NCBI GenBank assembly: GCA_028821605.1 | Contig: JAPPFM010000002.1 | Location: forward strand, 1-64,000 | Reading direction: 5' to 3' | DNA from: Candidatus Poribacteria bacterium | Lineage (GTDB): Bacteria; Poribacteria; WGA-4E; WGA-3G | Length of the DNA: 64,000 bases | Shown here: positions 14,832 to 24,501 of the stretch, in pieces | Layout of the letters: every line of letters begins with the position of its first letter | Numbering within the stretch: the stretch's first letter is position 1 | Position numbers and translations under genes: made by a program | Notes under the pieces: generated by a model | What the model was told of the DNA's origin: nothing | The model's input: the letters and a program-made list of their open reading frames with translations, nothing else | Database searches by the model: none

Positions 14832-17174
14832 ATGGATGGATGGATGGAAGCAAAGACGGAAGAATGGAAACCGGCTGGAAGGAAGATCGGAAGAAATACG
14901 CTTCCAATCTTCCAATCTTCCAGTTTTCAGTCTTTGATGCTCTTACTGGCTTTTGTTAGCGTAGTAGGAATGCTGTTTGTAATTACCATACTGGCATTTG
15001 CAGAAGAGACCGAACCCCCGGATCGAGACAGCCCAAAAACCAAAGAGGAACAGAACCGTCAAATCCTGATAGAAATCGATCGGCTAACGATGGAATTGGC
15101 AAAAAAGCTGATGGATAAGAAGCAAGTGGACCTTGAAAATCTCAAGGCAATGATGTTGGAGGAAAATAACATCGTCACCGTCTCCGAAGTGAATAAGGCA
15201 GAGGAGGCTTACGAACGTGCCGTCGATGAATACGAACAGGCAAAACTGACGTTGCAACAGACAGAACTTGATTCGCTAAAAGATGAATGGCACATCACCG
15301 TCGAAGAAACACGCCTCTATGAATCTCTCGAAGGGAGAGAGAAGTTCTCGATCGTCTTGCGGAACAGTTCGTCGCCTGTCAAACTCATTGAAAGTTCTAA
15401 AGTGCTAGGACGAGAAATTATCATCAGTGCCCAGATTGACAACATCTTCGTCACAATTAAAGAGCAGGAAGGTTTTGGTTCAGGCGCAATTATCACCGAA
15501 CCTTATGAACAACGCATTGAGACGCTTAAAGAGGGTGAGTCTGTCACTTTGGAGTTTGAACTCATAAAAGAGAATGTGCGGGATGTCGTCGTAGAGCTGA
15601 AATACGCCGATGCTGTTGACGAAAAGAATATTCACCTCAAACAGGAGGATCCGTATATCTCTGTCGTGTCGGCGAGGCGATATAAGGAGGGTGATCGACG
15701 GCGTTTGGAAGTTGTCCTGATCTATGGTGCACTGAAAGGCGAGACAGAGGAAACGAATACCAACATAGCACAAGAAATCAACAACGTCTATGTCTCTATC
15801 AAAGACGATACGGAATCTATCATCGGTTATCCTTATGAACCCCGTATTCCGACACTGAAAGACGGCGAAGAGAAAACGCTCGACTTTGAACTGCGGCGGA
15901 ATGTGGACAGTCTCACCGTTAATCTGAAATACCTTGATAAGGATATTTCCTATAAAATTCACCTTGAGGAGGATACACGCTACATCTCCATCCTGAGTGC
16001 GAAAAAGTTTCGCGTCGACAACCAGATGATGGTGACGATTCAACTGAAAAACACGTCTACGACCGAGGCGATGCCTGTTAACGCGACCCCCGAAGAGATT
16101 GCAGCGGCGAATGAGATCCGCGGCATTTATGTCTCCTTACTTGATGTTCTCGATGGCACGAACATCGTTAAACCGTATGAAGAGAAGATCCCAGTCCTCG
16201 GCTACAACGAAACCGTGGATTTGACGTTCCAACTCCAGAAAGATGTCGAGAGTCTACAGGTATCGTTAAATTATCCCGAACTTGCCGAACCTGATACACG
16301 ACTGATCTATCTGCAAAAAGAGTCTGCGCTGGATGTCGTCAATGTCAGTTCGCTCCGATTTTCGCAGGAAGGCAACTTGGGGAGCAGCATCACTTATGAT
16401 TTGACGCTCGACCGGTTGGCGGAAACCGAAAATACATTTCAGTTGCGTGTCATTAACCTACTCAACCGCCTCAACTTTGAATTCCAGGATCCCGAGACGA
16501 AATCTCGGCAGTCCCAGGTGAAATTTACGCAGGAGCAGTCGAAACGGAATCTGTCGTTGATTGTCTATCTGCCAGAAGAATTGGATGCGTCCTATCTTGA
16601 CAGCACCCTTGAGTTCTACGTCGCTGTGCTTGACGAAACGGAAGCCAATGAACTCGGTGGTGTCAACAATCGGTTGGACCTACCCGCTGATAGGATTGCG
16701 AGTATACAAGGTGGTGTCGAGCGGTTTGAATTGATTCCAAAGGGTGTGCCGGAGATTGAGGTGTTCGTGCCGAATGCGTTCCAGACAATCAAAATCGGCG
16801 AAGAAGTCAATATGACAGCGACGCTAAAGAACATTGGTACCCGTGATTTGGTTGACATCCGCATGGTTGTTGATGTCAACACGGATTGGAAATACACCGT
16901 TGTCCCTGAAGTTATCGGTTCACTCGGACGGAACGAGGAGACGGAAATACAACTCACGCTAAGTCCACCTGCGGATATCGGGGTCGGTGAATACCAAGCG
17001 AAGTTGAACGCAGAAGTCACCGTCGATAACCGTAAGTTTGAGGCACGCGACCGGTCAATTACAGTGCAAGTCGAGTCAAAGACGCAAATGTCCGTGACAA
17101 CACTGCTGTTTGGTGCATTGATACTCCTTATGATTGCGATTGTTATCGTCACAATCCGCATTAGCCGACGTTAA
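14832..17174 (+). CDS. membrane-anchored NEW3-like repeat protein
   Basis: Up to 780 residues. A signal or anchor segment is MLLLAFVSVVGMLFVITILAFA. A coiled-coil stretch follows (about residues 60-150 with EEAYERAVDEYEQAKLTLQQ). Then come three or more similar beta domains, each with a 'YISVVSARRYKEGD...PYEPRIPTLKDGEEKTLDFEL' type pattern. A NEW3-type domain (IEVFVPNAFQTIKIGEEVNM...) and a C-terminal TM (LLFGALILLMIAIVIVTI) ending SRR complete it. The start is uncertain. GAGAAGGGTGAAG precedes the ATG at 14832, but residues 3-35 are encoded by a repeat also seen at about 50115-50220, and the ATG at 14937 gives a clean signal peptide. It is probably an extracytoplasmic partner of the adjacent export system. 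Confidence 0.75.
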   Translation: MDGWMEAKTEEWKPAGRKIGRNTLPIFQSSSFQSLMLLLAFVSVVGMLFVITILAFAEETEPPDRDSPKTKEEQNRQILIEIDRLTMELAKKLMDKKQVDLENLKAMMLEENNIVTVSEVNKAEEAYERAVDEYEQAKLTLQQTELDSLKDEWHITVEETRLYESLEGREKFSIVLRNSSSPVKLIESSKVLGREIIISAQIDNIFVTIKEQEGFGSGAIITEPYEQRIETLKEGESVTLEFELIKENVRDVVVELKYADAVDEKNIHLKQEDPYISVVSARRYKEGDRRRLEVVLIYGALKGETEETNTNIAQEINNVYVSIKDDTESIIGYPYEPRIPTLKDGEEKTLDFELRRNVDSLTVNLKYLDKDISYKIHLEEDTRYISILSAKKFRVDNQMMVTIQLKNTSTTEAMPVNATPEEIAAANEIRGIYVSLLDVLDGTNIVKPYEEKIPVLGYNETVDLTFQLQKDVESLQVSLNYPELAEPDTRLIYLQKESALDVVNVSSLRFSQEGNLGSSITYDLTLDRLAETENTFQLRVINLLNRLNFEFQDPETKSRQSQVKFTQEQSKRNLSLIVYLPEELDASYLDSTLEFYVAVLDETEANELGGVNNRLDLPADRIASIQGGVERFELIPKGVPEIEVFVPNAFQTIKIGEEVNMTATLKNIGTRDLVDIRMVVDVNTDWKYTVVPEVIGSLGRNEETEIQLTLSPPADIGVGEYQAKLNAEVTVDNRKFEARDRSITVQVESKTQMSVTTLLFGALILLMIAIVIVTIRISRR
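14838..14936. repeat. GGAAGATTGG-rich repeat at the 5' end of a gene
   Basis: Short direct repeats of CTTCCAATCTTCCAATCTTC type together with GGAAGAATGGAAACCGG. A related stretch in the opposite arrangement lies at about 50115-50220, also at the 5' end of an exported-protein gene. Confidence 0.6.
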
Positions 17175-17192
17175 CCTTCAACATAGGCCCAG

Positions 17193-17395
17193 GTCCGGTA
17201 GGGTTTTTGCTTGGGTGTTTCTTCACTGTTTCCAACTGCGCCGGGTTTTAGCCATAAACCTTGTACCTGCCAGAATGCTTCTTTAGTCCCGTAGGGTTTA
17301 TTTGCTGGGGTGTTTCTTCAGCATCTTTGTAGAAACGTGTGTCCAACAAGACTAAGCCCCGTAGGGGGTTTTTGCTGGGGTATTTCTTCAGCATT
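17193..17395. repeat. three copies of a CCCGTAGGG-GTTTCTTCAGCAT repeat
   Basis: Units of about 38 bp at 17193-17230, 17286-17324 and 17357-17395. Each has (C)CCGTAGGGTTT, TTGCTGGGGTGTTTCTTC and usually AGCAT. A GGGGCGAGGT/ACCTCGCCCC palindrome follows at 17448-17468. The 352-bp gap before the TolC-family gene holds these repeats and no gene that I can see. Confidence 0.65.
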
Positions 17396-17526
17396 TGAAG
17401 ATACCGTGCTACAAAACACCTTGAAAAATCCCTCAATTGACCTCTATGGGGCGAGGTAACCTCGCCCCTACAAAAACGAAATTTTCAAATTAATGACAAT
17501 CACCCAAAACACAATACGAGATAGGC

Positions 17527-18918
17527 ATGATTAAAAAAATTAGAATAAACAAAAGGTTGACGGTACTCGCAGTCTGGCTGCTCTTTTCCATCGTCGGTGT
17601 TGTCTCAGCACAACAGCTGATCTCGCTCCAGCCAGCACGCGCAATAGAACTCGCTTTACAGAACAACGAGACGGTGAGAAAAGCAGAAAAGGTCGTAGAA
17701 CGTGCCAAGGCGAACCTCCGGGTGTCCAAGGCTATTTATCTACCACAGGTAGGTGTCACAAGCGAATATCAACGTCAAAAAAATGGCGATATCGATGAAA
17801 GAGACTATCTCACCCGTGCACAGATGAGTATGCTTCTCGTCCAATTCGGTGAAATCCCTGAAGCACTTGATACTGCACAAGAAGAGGTACGCAAGGCAGA
17901 AATTGAATACGAACGCGCGAAAAAAGAGAGCGTTCACGATGTCCGGAATCTCTGGAACAATATCATCCTCACACAGGAAGAAATTAAAGAACGTAGCGCG
18001 ATTGAGGTAGAACTCAATAACAAACTCGAAGGCACAAAACTCAAGCAAGCAAGCAAGCGGATCCCCTATCTCAGTCGCCTCAATACGGAACTCGAATTGT
18101 TGGAACAGCAGCTTGCGCTCAATGAACTCCAGCGACGGCTCGATGTGGATACTGCCGAACTCATCAGTCTCATCGGTCTCGATCCGCTGTCACAAGTTGT
18201 CCTCTCACAGCCCCTCCCTGATGACGATATAGCACTCGATGCCGCTGTTGAACTCGCACTCGTAAACAACCTTGATTTGCGCGACTTACAAGGGGACATT
18301 GTCCGCCAAGAACGTCTCGCCGCAGAAACAATCTGGAACCGATTGCCTGAACTTTCTGCCGAAGCACGCTACAAGGATCTCCACGTGCTGTTGGAACAAC
18401 ACCAACAGAACCGGACCTGGGATGCAAAGGCACTCTACGATCCAGTGATTTTTGACCGGGAACGAGATACGTCGAGTATTTTTCAGACAAACCCGCGTAC
18501 CCAAGACGGATGGGAGGTACGCTTTAATCTCAACATTCCACTCTATGATGGAAAAAAGACTGAGCATCTCCGTTCTGTAGAACTCGCCGAACTCGAGCGG
18601 CTTCAGTTGGAACATGTCGAAAAAGTAAAGTCAATCCGTGTAGAGGTCCGACGTGACTACCGTGCCGTGGCAAATGCAAAAGAACGGTCGGAGATAGAAG
18701 AAAAACGCGTAAGAATTTTTGAGCAAAGGTTACGAACAATAGAGCGCGTGCTTGATGAAGCGAGGCTTGAAATACCCGGGTATCAAAACCTCACTTTCGA
18801 CAGTGCGTTTCAAGCACAAGCACAATTTACAGAGGCACAACGCGTCTTTTATCAAACACGCCGAGACTACGCGGAGGCGAAGGAAAAACTCCGAGAAACA
18901 ATGCAATGGATCGAGTGA
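17527..18918 (+). CDS. TolC-family outer membrane efflux protein
   Basis: A 463-residue protein with a signal peptide (residues 1-28, ending VVSA-QQ). Two repeats of a mostly helical pattern with heptads follow, as in TolC/OprM-type proteins. The first opens ISLQPARAIELALQNNETVRKAE and the second at about residue 240 with DAAVELALVNNLDLRDLQ. The C terminus ends KEKLRETMQWIE. Such proteins form the outer-membrane channel of tripartite exporters or type I secretion. With the ABC permeases and ATPase upstream it probably completes an export route; a classical periplasmic adaptor is not obvious unless the protein at 14832 takes that role. The stop codon is joined to the IS-end-like sequence that follows. 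Confidence 0.9.
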   Translation: MIKKIRINKRLTVLAVWLLFSIVGVVSAQQLISLQPARAIELALQNNETVRKAEKVVERAKANLRVSKAIYLPQVGVTSEYQRQKNGDIDERDYLTRAQMSMLLVQFGEIPEALDTAQEEVRKAEIEYERAKKESVHDVRNLWNNIILTQEEIKERSAIEVELNNKLEGTKLKQASKRIPYLSRLNTELELLEQQLALNELQRRLDVDTAELISLIGLDPLSQVVLSQPLPDDDIALDAAVELALVNNLDLRDLQGDIVRQERLAAETIWNRLPELSAEARYKDLHVLLEQHQQNRTWDAKALYDPVIFDRERDTSSIFQTNPRTQDGWEVRFNLNIPLYDGKKTEHLRSVELAELERLQLEHVEKVKSIRVEVRRDYRAVANAKERSEIEEKRVRIFEQRLRTIERVLDEARLEIPGYQNLTFDSAFQAQAQFTEAQRVFYQTRRDYAEAKEKLRETMQWIE

Positions 18919-18963
18919 TAGCACCCACACGCTAAAGCGTGGGACTTCGATTTCATAGCGACA
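18919..18963. repeat. solo IS-end-like sequence matching the TnpB element
   Basis: From GTGATAGCACCCACACGCTA to CATAGCGACA this matches the 6078-6123 end of the TnpB element, hairpin included, with no transposon gene beside it. It could be the remnant of an excised element or an independent small element. It may also act as a transcription terminator-like hairpin after the TolC-family gene. Confidence 0.6.
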
Positions 18964-18994
18964 AGACTGATAAGATACCCACACGGAGAAAAAT

Positions 18995-19627
18995 ATGAAA
19001 AGTGCTTTAACAACACACACTGAACCCAAGCATTTTGATGAACAGGAACTTATCACGCGTGTCCTGAATGGTGATGCTGATGCGTTTAACCCACTTGTGC
19101 GCAAATACCAGCAAAAAATCTATAATATGATTTACCGTCAGGTTCACGACCATGAGACAGCGAAAGACCTCTGCCAAGAGGTGTTCCTCAAAGCATGGCA
19201 AGCACTGCCAAAATTTAAGGGACAATCTGTGTTCTATACTTGGCTCTACAAAATTGCTGTCAATTGCAGTATTGACTTCCTCCGCAAGCGGAAACAAAAG
19301 AAACAGATTATTTTCGCTTGCGAAGCATTACCCCAAAACGCAGACGATGTCCTTCCGATGATTCAGATGCAGCCATCGCCTTGTCAAATCCTTGAGAAGG
19401 AGGAACTTGGACACACTATCCAGAGGGCAGTGCAGCAATTGCCATCTCGCCAACGTCAAGTGTTTCGTTTGCGTTACTTTCATGAACTCCCGATAAAGCA
19501 AATTGCCTTACACATGAACAAGTCGGAGAGCACTGTTAAAACGACCCTGCATCATGCCCGAAAAAAACTTCAAAATATGCTGCGTCCTTACCTCCAAAAC
19601 GAACCGCTTGAGCACCAGATCCGGTAG
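18995..19627 (+). CDS. ECF-type sigma-70 family RNA polymerase sigma factor
   Basis: A 210-residue protein of normal ECF length. Region 2 is at about 35-100 (NPLVRKYQQKIYNMIYRQ...AKDLCQEVFLKAWQALPKF...FYTWLYKIAVNCSIDFLR). Region 4 is at about 145-195 (LPSRQRQVFRLRYFHELPIKQIALHMNKSESTVKTTLHHARKKL). It is of the RpoE/SigW-like group. Unlike the sigma factors at 4757 and 38467 it has no C-terminal extension, and no anti-sigma gene is beside it. It follows the TolC-family gene by 76 bp with GGAGAAAAAT as ribosome site. Confidence 0.92.
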   Translation: MKSALTTHTEPKHFDEQELITRVLNGDADAFNPLVRKYQQKIYNMIYRQVHDHETAKDLCQEVFLKAWQALPKFKGQSVFYTWLYKIAVNCSIDFLRKRKQKKQIIFACEALPQNADDVLPMIQMQPSPCQILEKEELGHTIQRAVQQLPSRQRQVFRLRYFHELPIKQIALHMNKSESTVKTTLHHARKKLQNMLRPYLQNEPLEHQIR

Positions 19628-19879
19628 GTTCGGCTTCCTAACCGAACCGAGTTTTATACAGAAACTTTGAAGCGTTCAAAAACCTCTTGAATCCCGTAGG
19701 GATGGTATCTGTGTAGAAATGGGAATAAAAAAAGATAAAGCCCCGTAGGGGCGGCATTTGTTGGCACGTTTCTATAAAATACAACGAAATATCCTTAAAT
19801 TGACACCTATGGTGCGGTTTCCTAACCGCACCAAAAATACACAAACCCGGTAGGGGCGAGGTTACCTCGCCCCTACAAA
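19628..19879. repeat. cluster of short palindromic repeats between convergent genes
   Basis: In order: CGGTAGGTTCGGCTTCCTAA with CCGAACC, CCCGTAGGGATGGTAT, CCCCGTAGGGGCGGCATTTG, TGCGGTTTCCTAACCGCACC, and GTAGGGGCGAGGTTACCTCG with CCCCTAC. The last two also end the gap before 24852. They could serve as bidirectional terminators between the sigma factor and the permease gene. Confidence 0.6.
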
Positions 19880-20215
19880 TCACTTAATCTCACTCATCAG
19901 AAAAGAGACCTGTGCCACAATAAAGAATAGCAAATTAAACAGCACCAGCAACCCGACTTGCGATAACACACTCCGATAAGAAATCCGCTCCTCAAAGACC
20001 GGCACAGCATCCGGATCCACGGGTTTCTGAGATAACCCCTCTTTCACTGGATAGATATGGAGACTTTCCGAGTCGCTCCGATCCTCGGTTTTAATGAAAT
20101 CTATGAACGTCTGCCGATAGCGGCGCGCCTGTTTCACAAAATTCATATAACTCACAATACCTGTATTTGCAAGTCCTTCCATCGCATACTGGAAAGTCGC
20201 TATCGGTGAGATCTG
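19799..20215. repeat. near-identical duplicated block (copy 1)
   Basis: Nearly base-for-base identical to 24767-25187. It covers the repeat-rich gap and the last about 110 codons of the type B permease. Only a few differences are seen, while the rest of the two genes has diverged strongly. Confidence 0.85.
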
Positions 20216-21364
20216 CGTCAGGTCACGGGCAAGCTGCACCTGCCTAAACTGCTGATCAATATGTTCATCAAGACTTTTTGTTTCTATTCCTTTCTGCGTT
20301 GTAAAGTATGTTGCCCACTGTCGCGTCGCTGATGGATTTTCGGTGGAGGGTGCTTCGTTCAACTTACTTGATGTTTCGCTGGACGTGCCCCAAGGCCCGT
20401 ACGCGCCCCAAGGCTGAAATTGCTCGCTAATTTGCTTCAATTGTGCATCTCTTCGCAATGAGACTTCGTCAACCGATGGAATTGGATTCAGGTTGCCGAC
20501 AAAAATCCCGAGTAGATTCGGAAAGACAAACGCAACGAAAACCCAAGTGAGTAAGAGCCATACCAAACTTGTAATGGCATCTGAGACACGACTTGAAAAA
20601 AACAAGCCGACGAAAATAAAAGCAGAAATGAGCAACCCAAAAAGTCCTATCATACCCAGAATCCTGAGAGAGGTTCCCGAATCAAAGGAAAGACTCCCAG
20701 AAAGTTGGATAACCAATAGATTCAGCAGGATGCCAATTACGAGTGGCACCATGAGCGTCAGAAATGCACCGACGGACTTTCCCAACAACACTTGGCTGCG
20801 CGAGACTGTGTTGGACATCATCAAACTGAGTGTGCCGCTTGATCGTTCCCCAGCGACAGCATCAAAAGTGAACAGGATGGCGAAAAAACTCATCAGCACA
20901 CCGATGAAAACCCAGTCAATTTTGATACCGCGGGTTGCACTCCCTTCATCAAAACTATTCAACGGATACCTTAACGTCCAGGGTCCCTTCCATGCATAAG
21001 CTTCAAATTCATCAGACCTACCACTGCGACTGGCAGTGCCGTACTCCTGCATGATGACATAACGCGGTATCACTTCATCAGCCCCATTGGCGGAGAATTT
21101 CAGAGGACTCGGACGTTTCGGCATATCCCCGGGGCCTATCACCGCCAACCCCCCTAAACCCTGGGCGGCATACGTTTCAAGGTGAGATAACTTTTTTTCT
21201 ATTTGCTTATTGTAAGCATTGACCCGTGTTATATATCCATCATCACCATAACCGTATATCAACGCGTTCGCTATCATCAGAAGGGGTAGCAGAATTATCA
21301 TCAAAGCGAACCGGAGCGTTGTGAGATTGTGATGAATCTCTTTCTTCGCAATGTGTAAAATCAT
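19880..21364 (-). CDS. ABC-2-type transporter permease B, copy 1 of the duplicated pair
   Basis: A 494-residue membrane protein. TM1 is at about 17-36 (RFALMIILLPLLMIANALI). A large loop follows to about 150, then a TM cluster at about 152-290 with the coupling motif FDAVAGERSSGTLSLMMSNT, a second loop, and a C-terminal TM (VGLLVLFNLLFFIVAQVSFL). Its last about 110 residues are identical to those of 24852-26312. It lies 230 bp downstream of permease A copy 1 (21594-23132) with a repeat-rich gap between. No ATPase gene is in this minus-strand block; the nearest is at 14076. Confidence 0.85.
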   Translation of the reverse strand: MILHIAKKEIHHNLTTLRFALMIILLPLLMIANALIYGYGDDGYITRVNAYNKQIEKKLSHLETYAAQGLGGLAVIGPGDMPKRPSPLKFSANGADEVIPRYVIMQEYGTASRSGRSDEFEAYAWKGPWTLRYPLNSFDEGSATRGIKIDWVFIGVLMSFFAILFTFDAVAGERSSGTLSLMMSNTVSRSQVLLGKSVGAFLTLMVPLVIGILLNLLVIQLSGSLSFDSGTSLRILGMIGLFGLLISAFIFVGLFFSSRVSDAITSLVWLLLTWVFVAFVFPNLLGIFVGNLNPIPSVDEVSLRRDAQLKQISEQFQPWGAYGPWGTSSETSSKLNEAPSTENPSATRQWATYFTTQKGIETKSLDEHIDQQFRQVQLARDLTQISPIATFQYAMEGLANTGIVSYMNFVKQARRYRQTFIDFIKTEDRSDSESLHIYPVKEGLSQKPVDPDAVPVFEERISYRSVLSQVGLLVLFNLLFFIVAQVSFLMSEIK

Positions 21365-21593
21365 TTTTAATAGTTGTCGGTTAATAGTAGTCAGTTAACA
21401 GTCATCAGTCACAAGAGGTTTCTGGTAACAATAACGAAAAGCCGGTTCGTAGTCGCGCAATTCATTGCGCTCTTACATGCAGAAACTTTTAATGCGTTTC
21501 AAAACCACTGAAATGCGACTTTATTTTTTAGATTTGGTATTACAAAACGCCTCTTAACTGAAAACTGAAAACTAAAAACCGATAACCCTCCTT

Positions 21594-23132
21594 TCAACTC
21601 ATCTCATATCTCAGAAAAGACACATAAGCCAACATAAACAGAATGATATTCCATGCTAACAAGATCAGAATATCCACAGAAGCGCGTGAGAAACTTTCGG
21701 AGAGGGAGAACCGTTGATGTCGATAAACCGGCAGATCCGCCAAATCCGCAGCACCCTGGTCATCCGAAAACCAAGCGCGCGAAGAAAATGCCTTTTTATC
21801 TTTCAAATACTCAACAATCTCACGTTTATGGGTCCTGGAACTCTCAAGAAAGTCATTATAACTCTCCCGGTCGGTCCCTGCTATTGCCCCAACAGCAAAA
21901 CGGTACACATCTGCGAAGGAAATACGGGAGAGAAAATCTGCGAACTTTGCGTTCCGCTCTCGGTCATCCGCAGCTTTTCTGAGAATTTCTTCCGCCCTAT
22001 CCGTATACGCAATCCGAAGTGGTTCCTGATAACTTAAAAATTCTTGGAGAACAGAAACGTCGGCGTACTTCATATTTCCAATGCGATAACTCTCTGTAAC
22101 AAACCATTCCGCAGAGGTAGAGGAAGTACCAGCAGACCCACCACTTCTACCTTTTTCATCGCGGTGCCAAGAGACCGTCTTCGTTGGACTATCGTACCCC
22201 CTTTTTTTGAGGTAATCGTCGCGTTCTTTTCTGAAATCCTTCCAGAGTTGAATCGTCTGTTGAAAAACTTTTTCCTCCGAGTCCGGTTTATGTGGCGAAA
22301 ATTTCGTCACCGCAAATGTCGCCACGTTCGCATGAACACTTGTCAGGATCACCCAGAGAAACATCGAAAGAATTAATGTCGTTGTTGCTTCCTTCGTCCA
22401 AACAGATAAGAGCAGTCCTAAAAGATACCACGTTGACACGTACAACAGCGAAATACCGAATATCAGGACCACGTGTGCAATGTCGTTTCCATCAAAGGCA
22501 ATGTCAGGTGAAGAGAGGGCAAGCAACAGTGCCACAACCAAACTCACCACAACAATAGGGAACAGCGACAACATACCACCGAGGTATTTCCCCAAAACCA
22601 CCGTGTCTCTCGGTATCGAATTGGATAACACGAGTTTCAGCGTGCCGTCCTCTCTTTCGCCCGAAATCGTGTTGTAAGCAAACAGAATCGCTAACGCACT
22701 GAGTACAATCTTGAAGATGAAAACCACATCAACGGAGAGAAACATTGCCAGAAAAGGGTTGTCTGCTCCTATCTTCCGAGTCGTTTCGCCCCAACCGGGG
22801 GAACTGCTATCCCGTTTCCAAATCGGCTTGTCAGGCTCAACAACGACCGTATTTACACCAGAGGTTTCCATCCCGATGTTAAAAATGCCGAGCGGATTCG
22901 GTTTTCTGTGCACCTTGGCACTAATATCAGTGTAGAGTTTCCAATTCTTTGCTTCTGCTTGGGATTCCCGGATAGCCGTGTTATATCCCACTAAACGCTT
23001 TTCGTGATCATCCACCTGGACGAAAACCGCGACAGCCGTTGAAAGCACACACACGATAAACCCAATCATAAATCGGGCGGTCAACACATTTGAAACAAAT
23101 TCTCGTTGGATAACAAGCCAAAGTGTATGCAT
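21594..23132 (-). CDS. ABC-2-type transporter permease A, copy 1 of the duplicated pair
   Basis: A 512-residue membrane protein. TM1 is at about 18-40 (RFMIGFIVCVLSTAVAVFVQ). An extracytoplasmic loop contains HRKPNPLGIFNIGMETSG, followed by a TM cluster at about 133-275 with NTISGEREDGTLKLVLSNSI, a second loop with a GGSAG-rich patch, and a C-terminal TM (ILILLAWNIILFMLAYVSFL). It is strongly similar to 26467-27987 and more distantly to 10277-11752. The first gene of its A-B pair on the minus strand; upstream (23239) lies a secreted YWVYEDQDG protein. Confidence 0.85.
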   Translation of the reverse strand: MHTLWLVIQREFVSNVLTARFMIGFIVCVLSTAVAVFVQVDDHEKRLVGYNTAIRESQAEAKNWKLYTDISAKVHRKPNPLGIFNIGMETSGVNTVVVEPDKPIWKRDSSSPGWGETTRKIGADNPFLAMFLSVDVVFIFKIVLSALAILFAYNTISGEREDGTLKLVLSNSIPRDTVVLGKYLGGMLSLFPIVVVSLVVALLLALSSPDIAFDGNDIAHVVLIFGISLLYVSTWYLLGLLLSVWTKEATTTLILSMFLWVILTSVHANVATFAVTKFSPHKPDSEEKVFQQTIQLWKDFRKERDDYLKKRGYDSPTKTVSWHRDEKGRSGGSAGTSSTSAEWFVTESYRIGNMKYADVSVLQEFLSYQEPLRIAYTDRAEEILRKAADDRERNAKFADFLSRISFADVYRFAVGAIAGTDRESYNDFLESSRTHKREIVEYLKDKKAFSSRAWFSDDQGAADLADLPVYRHQRFSLSESFSRASVDILILLAWNIILFMLAYVSFLRYEMS

Positions 23133-23238
23133 CTAATACACCTCATTAGCAGAATGACATCTGCAGCGATTTCCTAAAGACAGCACATCATGAAATATTG
23201 CTATTTCCATGCTTGATTGGCGATAGCTGGAAAGTTAT

Positions 23239-24096
23239 CTATCTGCCTTTAGAATCAGTAGATTTGACTTCATACCTCTTTAATTTAAGGGTTTTAACCG
23301 TGGTTGAAGCCTTAACTTGAGAGTGATCTATAATTGTCAGAAGGATATCCTCCGCTTCTTGGTGAAACTTGACAATTCCGACGTTAGGAGCTACCCACAG
23401 CGTCGTAACGGATTCACCGGGCGGATTTGGGATCTGGCCAGAAGGGAATAGCTCCACTGTTGTCTCTGTCTGGTATTTAATCTTTAAACAGTCTTCAAAA
23501 GTACCAACAGGTGTCTCAACGTTTTCCGTCCCTAAGACCTTGCCTGTCTCAACAATAGTGAACTCAGGTATGATTTCTTCAGGATCTTGCGGCGGATCAG
23601 GTGTCACCGTGACTTTGGCTTTTATCTCTGCTGCGTCCCACTTTTCGTTGAAGGTAACAGACGTTGGAAGCACATAAAACGGGTCTTGTGCTTCTACCTC
23701 AATGTCGTAGAGGAGATCGAAATTCTCCTCATGTATTTTGCCGAAGGTTTCTACCTCTTTGGTAAGACGCGCCTTGACCGCTTTCTTTACATCGTCACCG
23801 ACCCAGAATGTAACCCGCTCTTCACCAACTTGATAGAGAAGTGGGTGGATGTGATAGTGATAATCCGCCCAATCTTCAAAGATTGGCTCATAACTGAAAG
23901 CGCGATACGTCTCTCCGTCGATATCTTTGTTTTCAATGACACGACGTGTTAATTCGTTTCCGTCTTGGTCTTCATAAACCCAGTAACTTCCTATCGCGTG
24001 TGGGAAATAAGTGTCTGCCTTTTCTTTCCCGATCAGCGTCGCACTAAAGCCAAAAATGAGTAACAAACTAAAAATGACACGAAATCTTTTCAACAT
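23239..24096 (-). CDS. secreted YWVYEDQDG-family protein, paralogue 2
   Basis: A 285-residue protein with a signal peptide (MLKRFRVIFSLLLIFGFSATLIG) and the same architecture as 134-1024: SYWVYEDQDGNELTRR near the start, WADYHYHIHPLLYQVGEERV in the middle, PVGTFEDCLKIKYQTE and TLWVAPNVGIVKFHQ near the end. GAGGAATCTATC precedes the ATG, nearly the same leader as in the other two paralogues. It lies between the two duplicated permease pairs on the same strand. Function unknown; probably extracytoplasmic. Confidence 0.85.
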   Translation of the reverse strand: MLKRFRVIFSLLLIFGFSATLIGKEKADTYFPHAIGSYWVYEDQDGNELTRRVIENKDIDGETYRAFSYEPIFEDWADYHYHIHPLLYQVGEERVTFWVGDDVKKAVKARLTKEVETFGKIHEENFDLLYDIEVEAQDPFYVLPTSVTFNEKWDAAEIKAKVTVTPDPPQDPEEIIPEFTIVETGKVLGTENVETPVGTFEDCLKIKYQTETTVELFPSGQIPNPPGESVTTLWVAPNVGIVKFHQEAEDILLTIIDHSQVKASTTVKTLKLKRYEVKSTDSKGR

Positions 24097-24269
24097 GATA
24101 GATTCCTCGAATTTTTCGTTTTTTAACCTAATGTTCTGTCAGGATTATTTTGAGAGGTTATAGGTTGGGTTGAACACAGTAAAACCCAAAGTATCCTGTC
24201 AATCTAACCTATTAGTTTAGAGGTGACAGAACACTAACTTATAGGTAGAAGCGATTTTCAAGCATGCTG

Positions 24270-24380
24270 CCTGAAATGAATTGCTTCAATTCCCACCGCG
24301 CATTTTGAGGTTGTCGTTACTACAAACGACTTTCAAAAAAGTTGCATTTTATTTTAATTTTAAATTTTCAGAGGGGTTTG
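24270..24380 (-). repeat. dispersed repeat, inverted copy of 13739-13852
   Basis: Reverse-complement match to 13739-13852, with the same TTGTAGTAAC and ACAACCTCAAAA blocks. It lies in the 755-bp gap 24097-24851, which also holds the inverted-repeat element at 24502-24745, a GTTCTGTCA/TGACAGAAC pair near 24135/24225, and no gene that I can support. Confidence 0.6.
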
Positions 24381-24501
24381 GACAGCATTATTTGGGTAAT
24401 TTTCGGTTAGAAGGGGAGATTTTCTTTCGCTATCAACTTGACTCAAATAAGGCTTACGCAATTTGAAGAGACTCCCTTAACAATCCCAATGCTTTAGTCC
24501 T

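Noticed and set aside
18919-18963. Simple intrinsic terminator after the TolC-family gene
   Set aside because: The hairpin lacks a following T-run, and the whole stretch matches the TnpB element end, so an IS remnant explains it better. A terminator effect remains possible.
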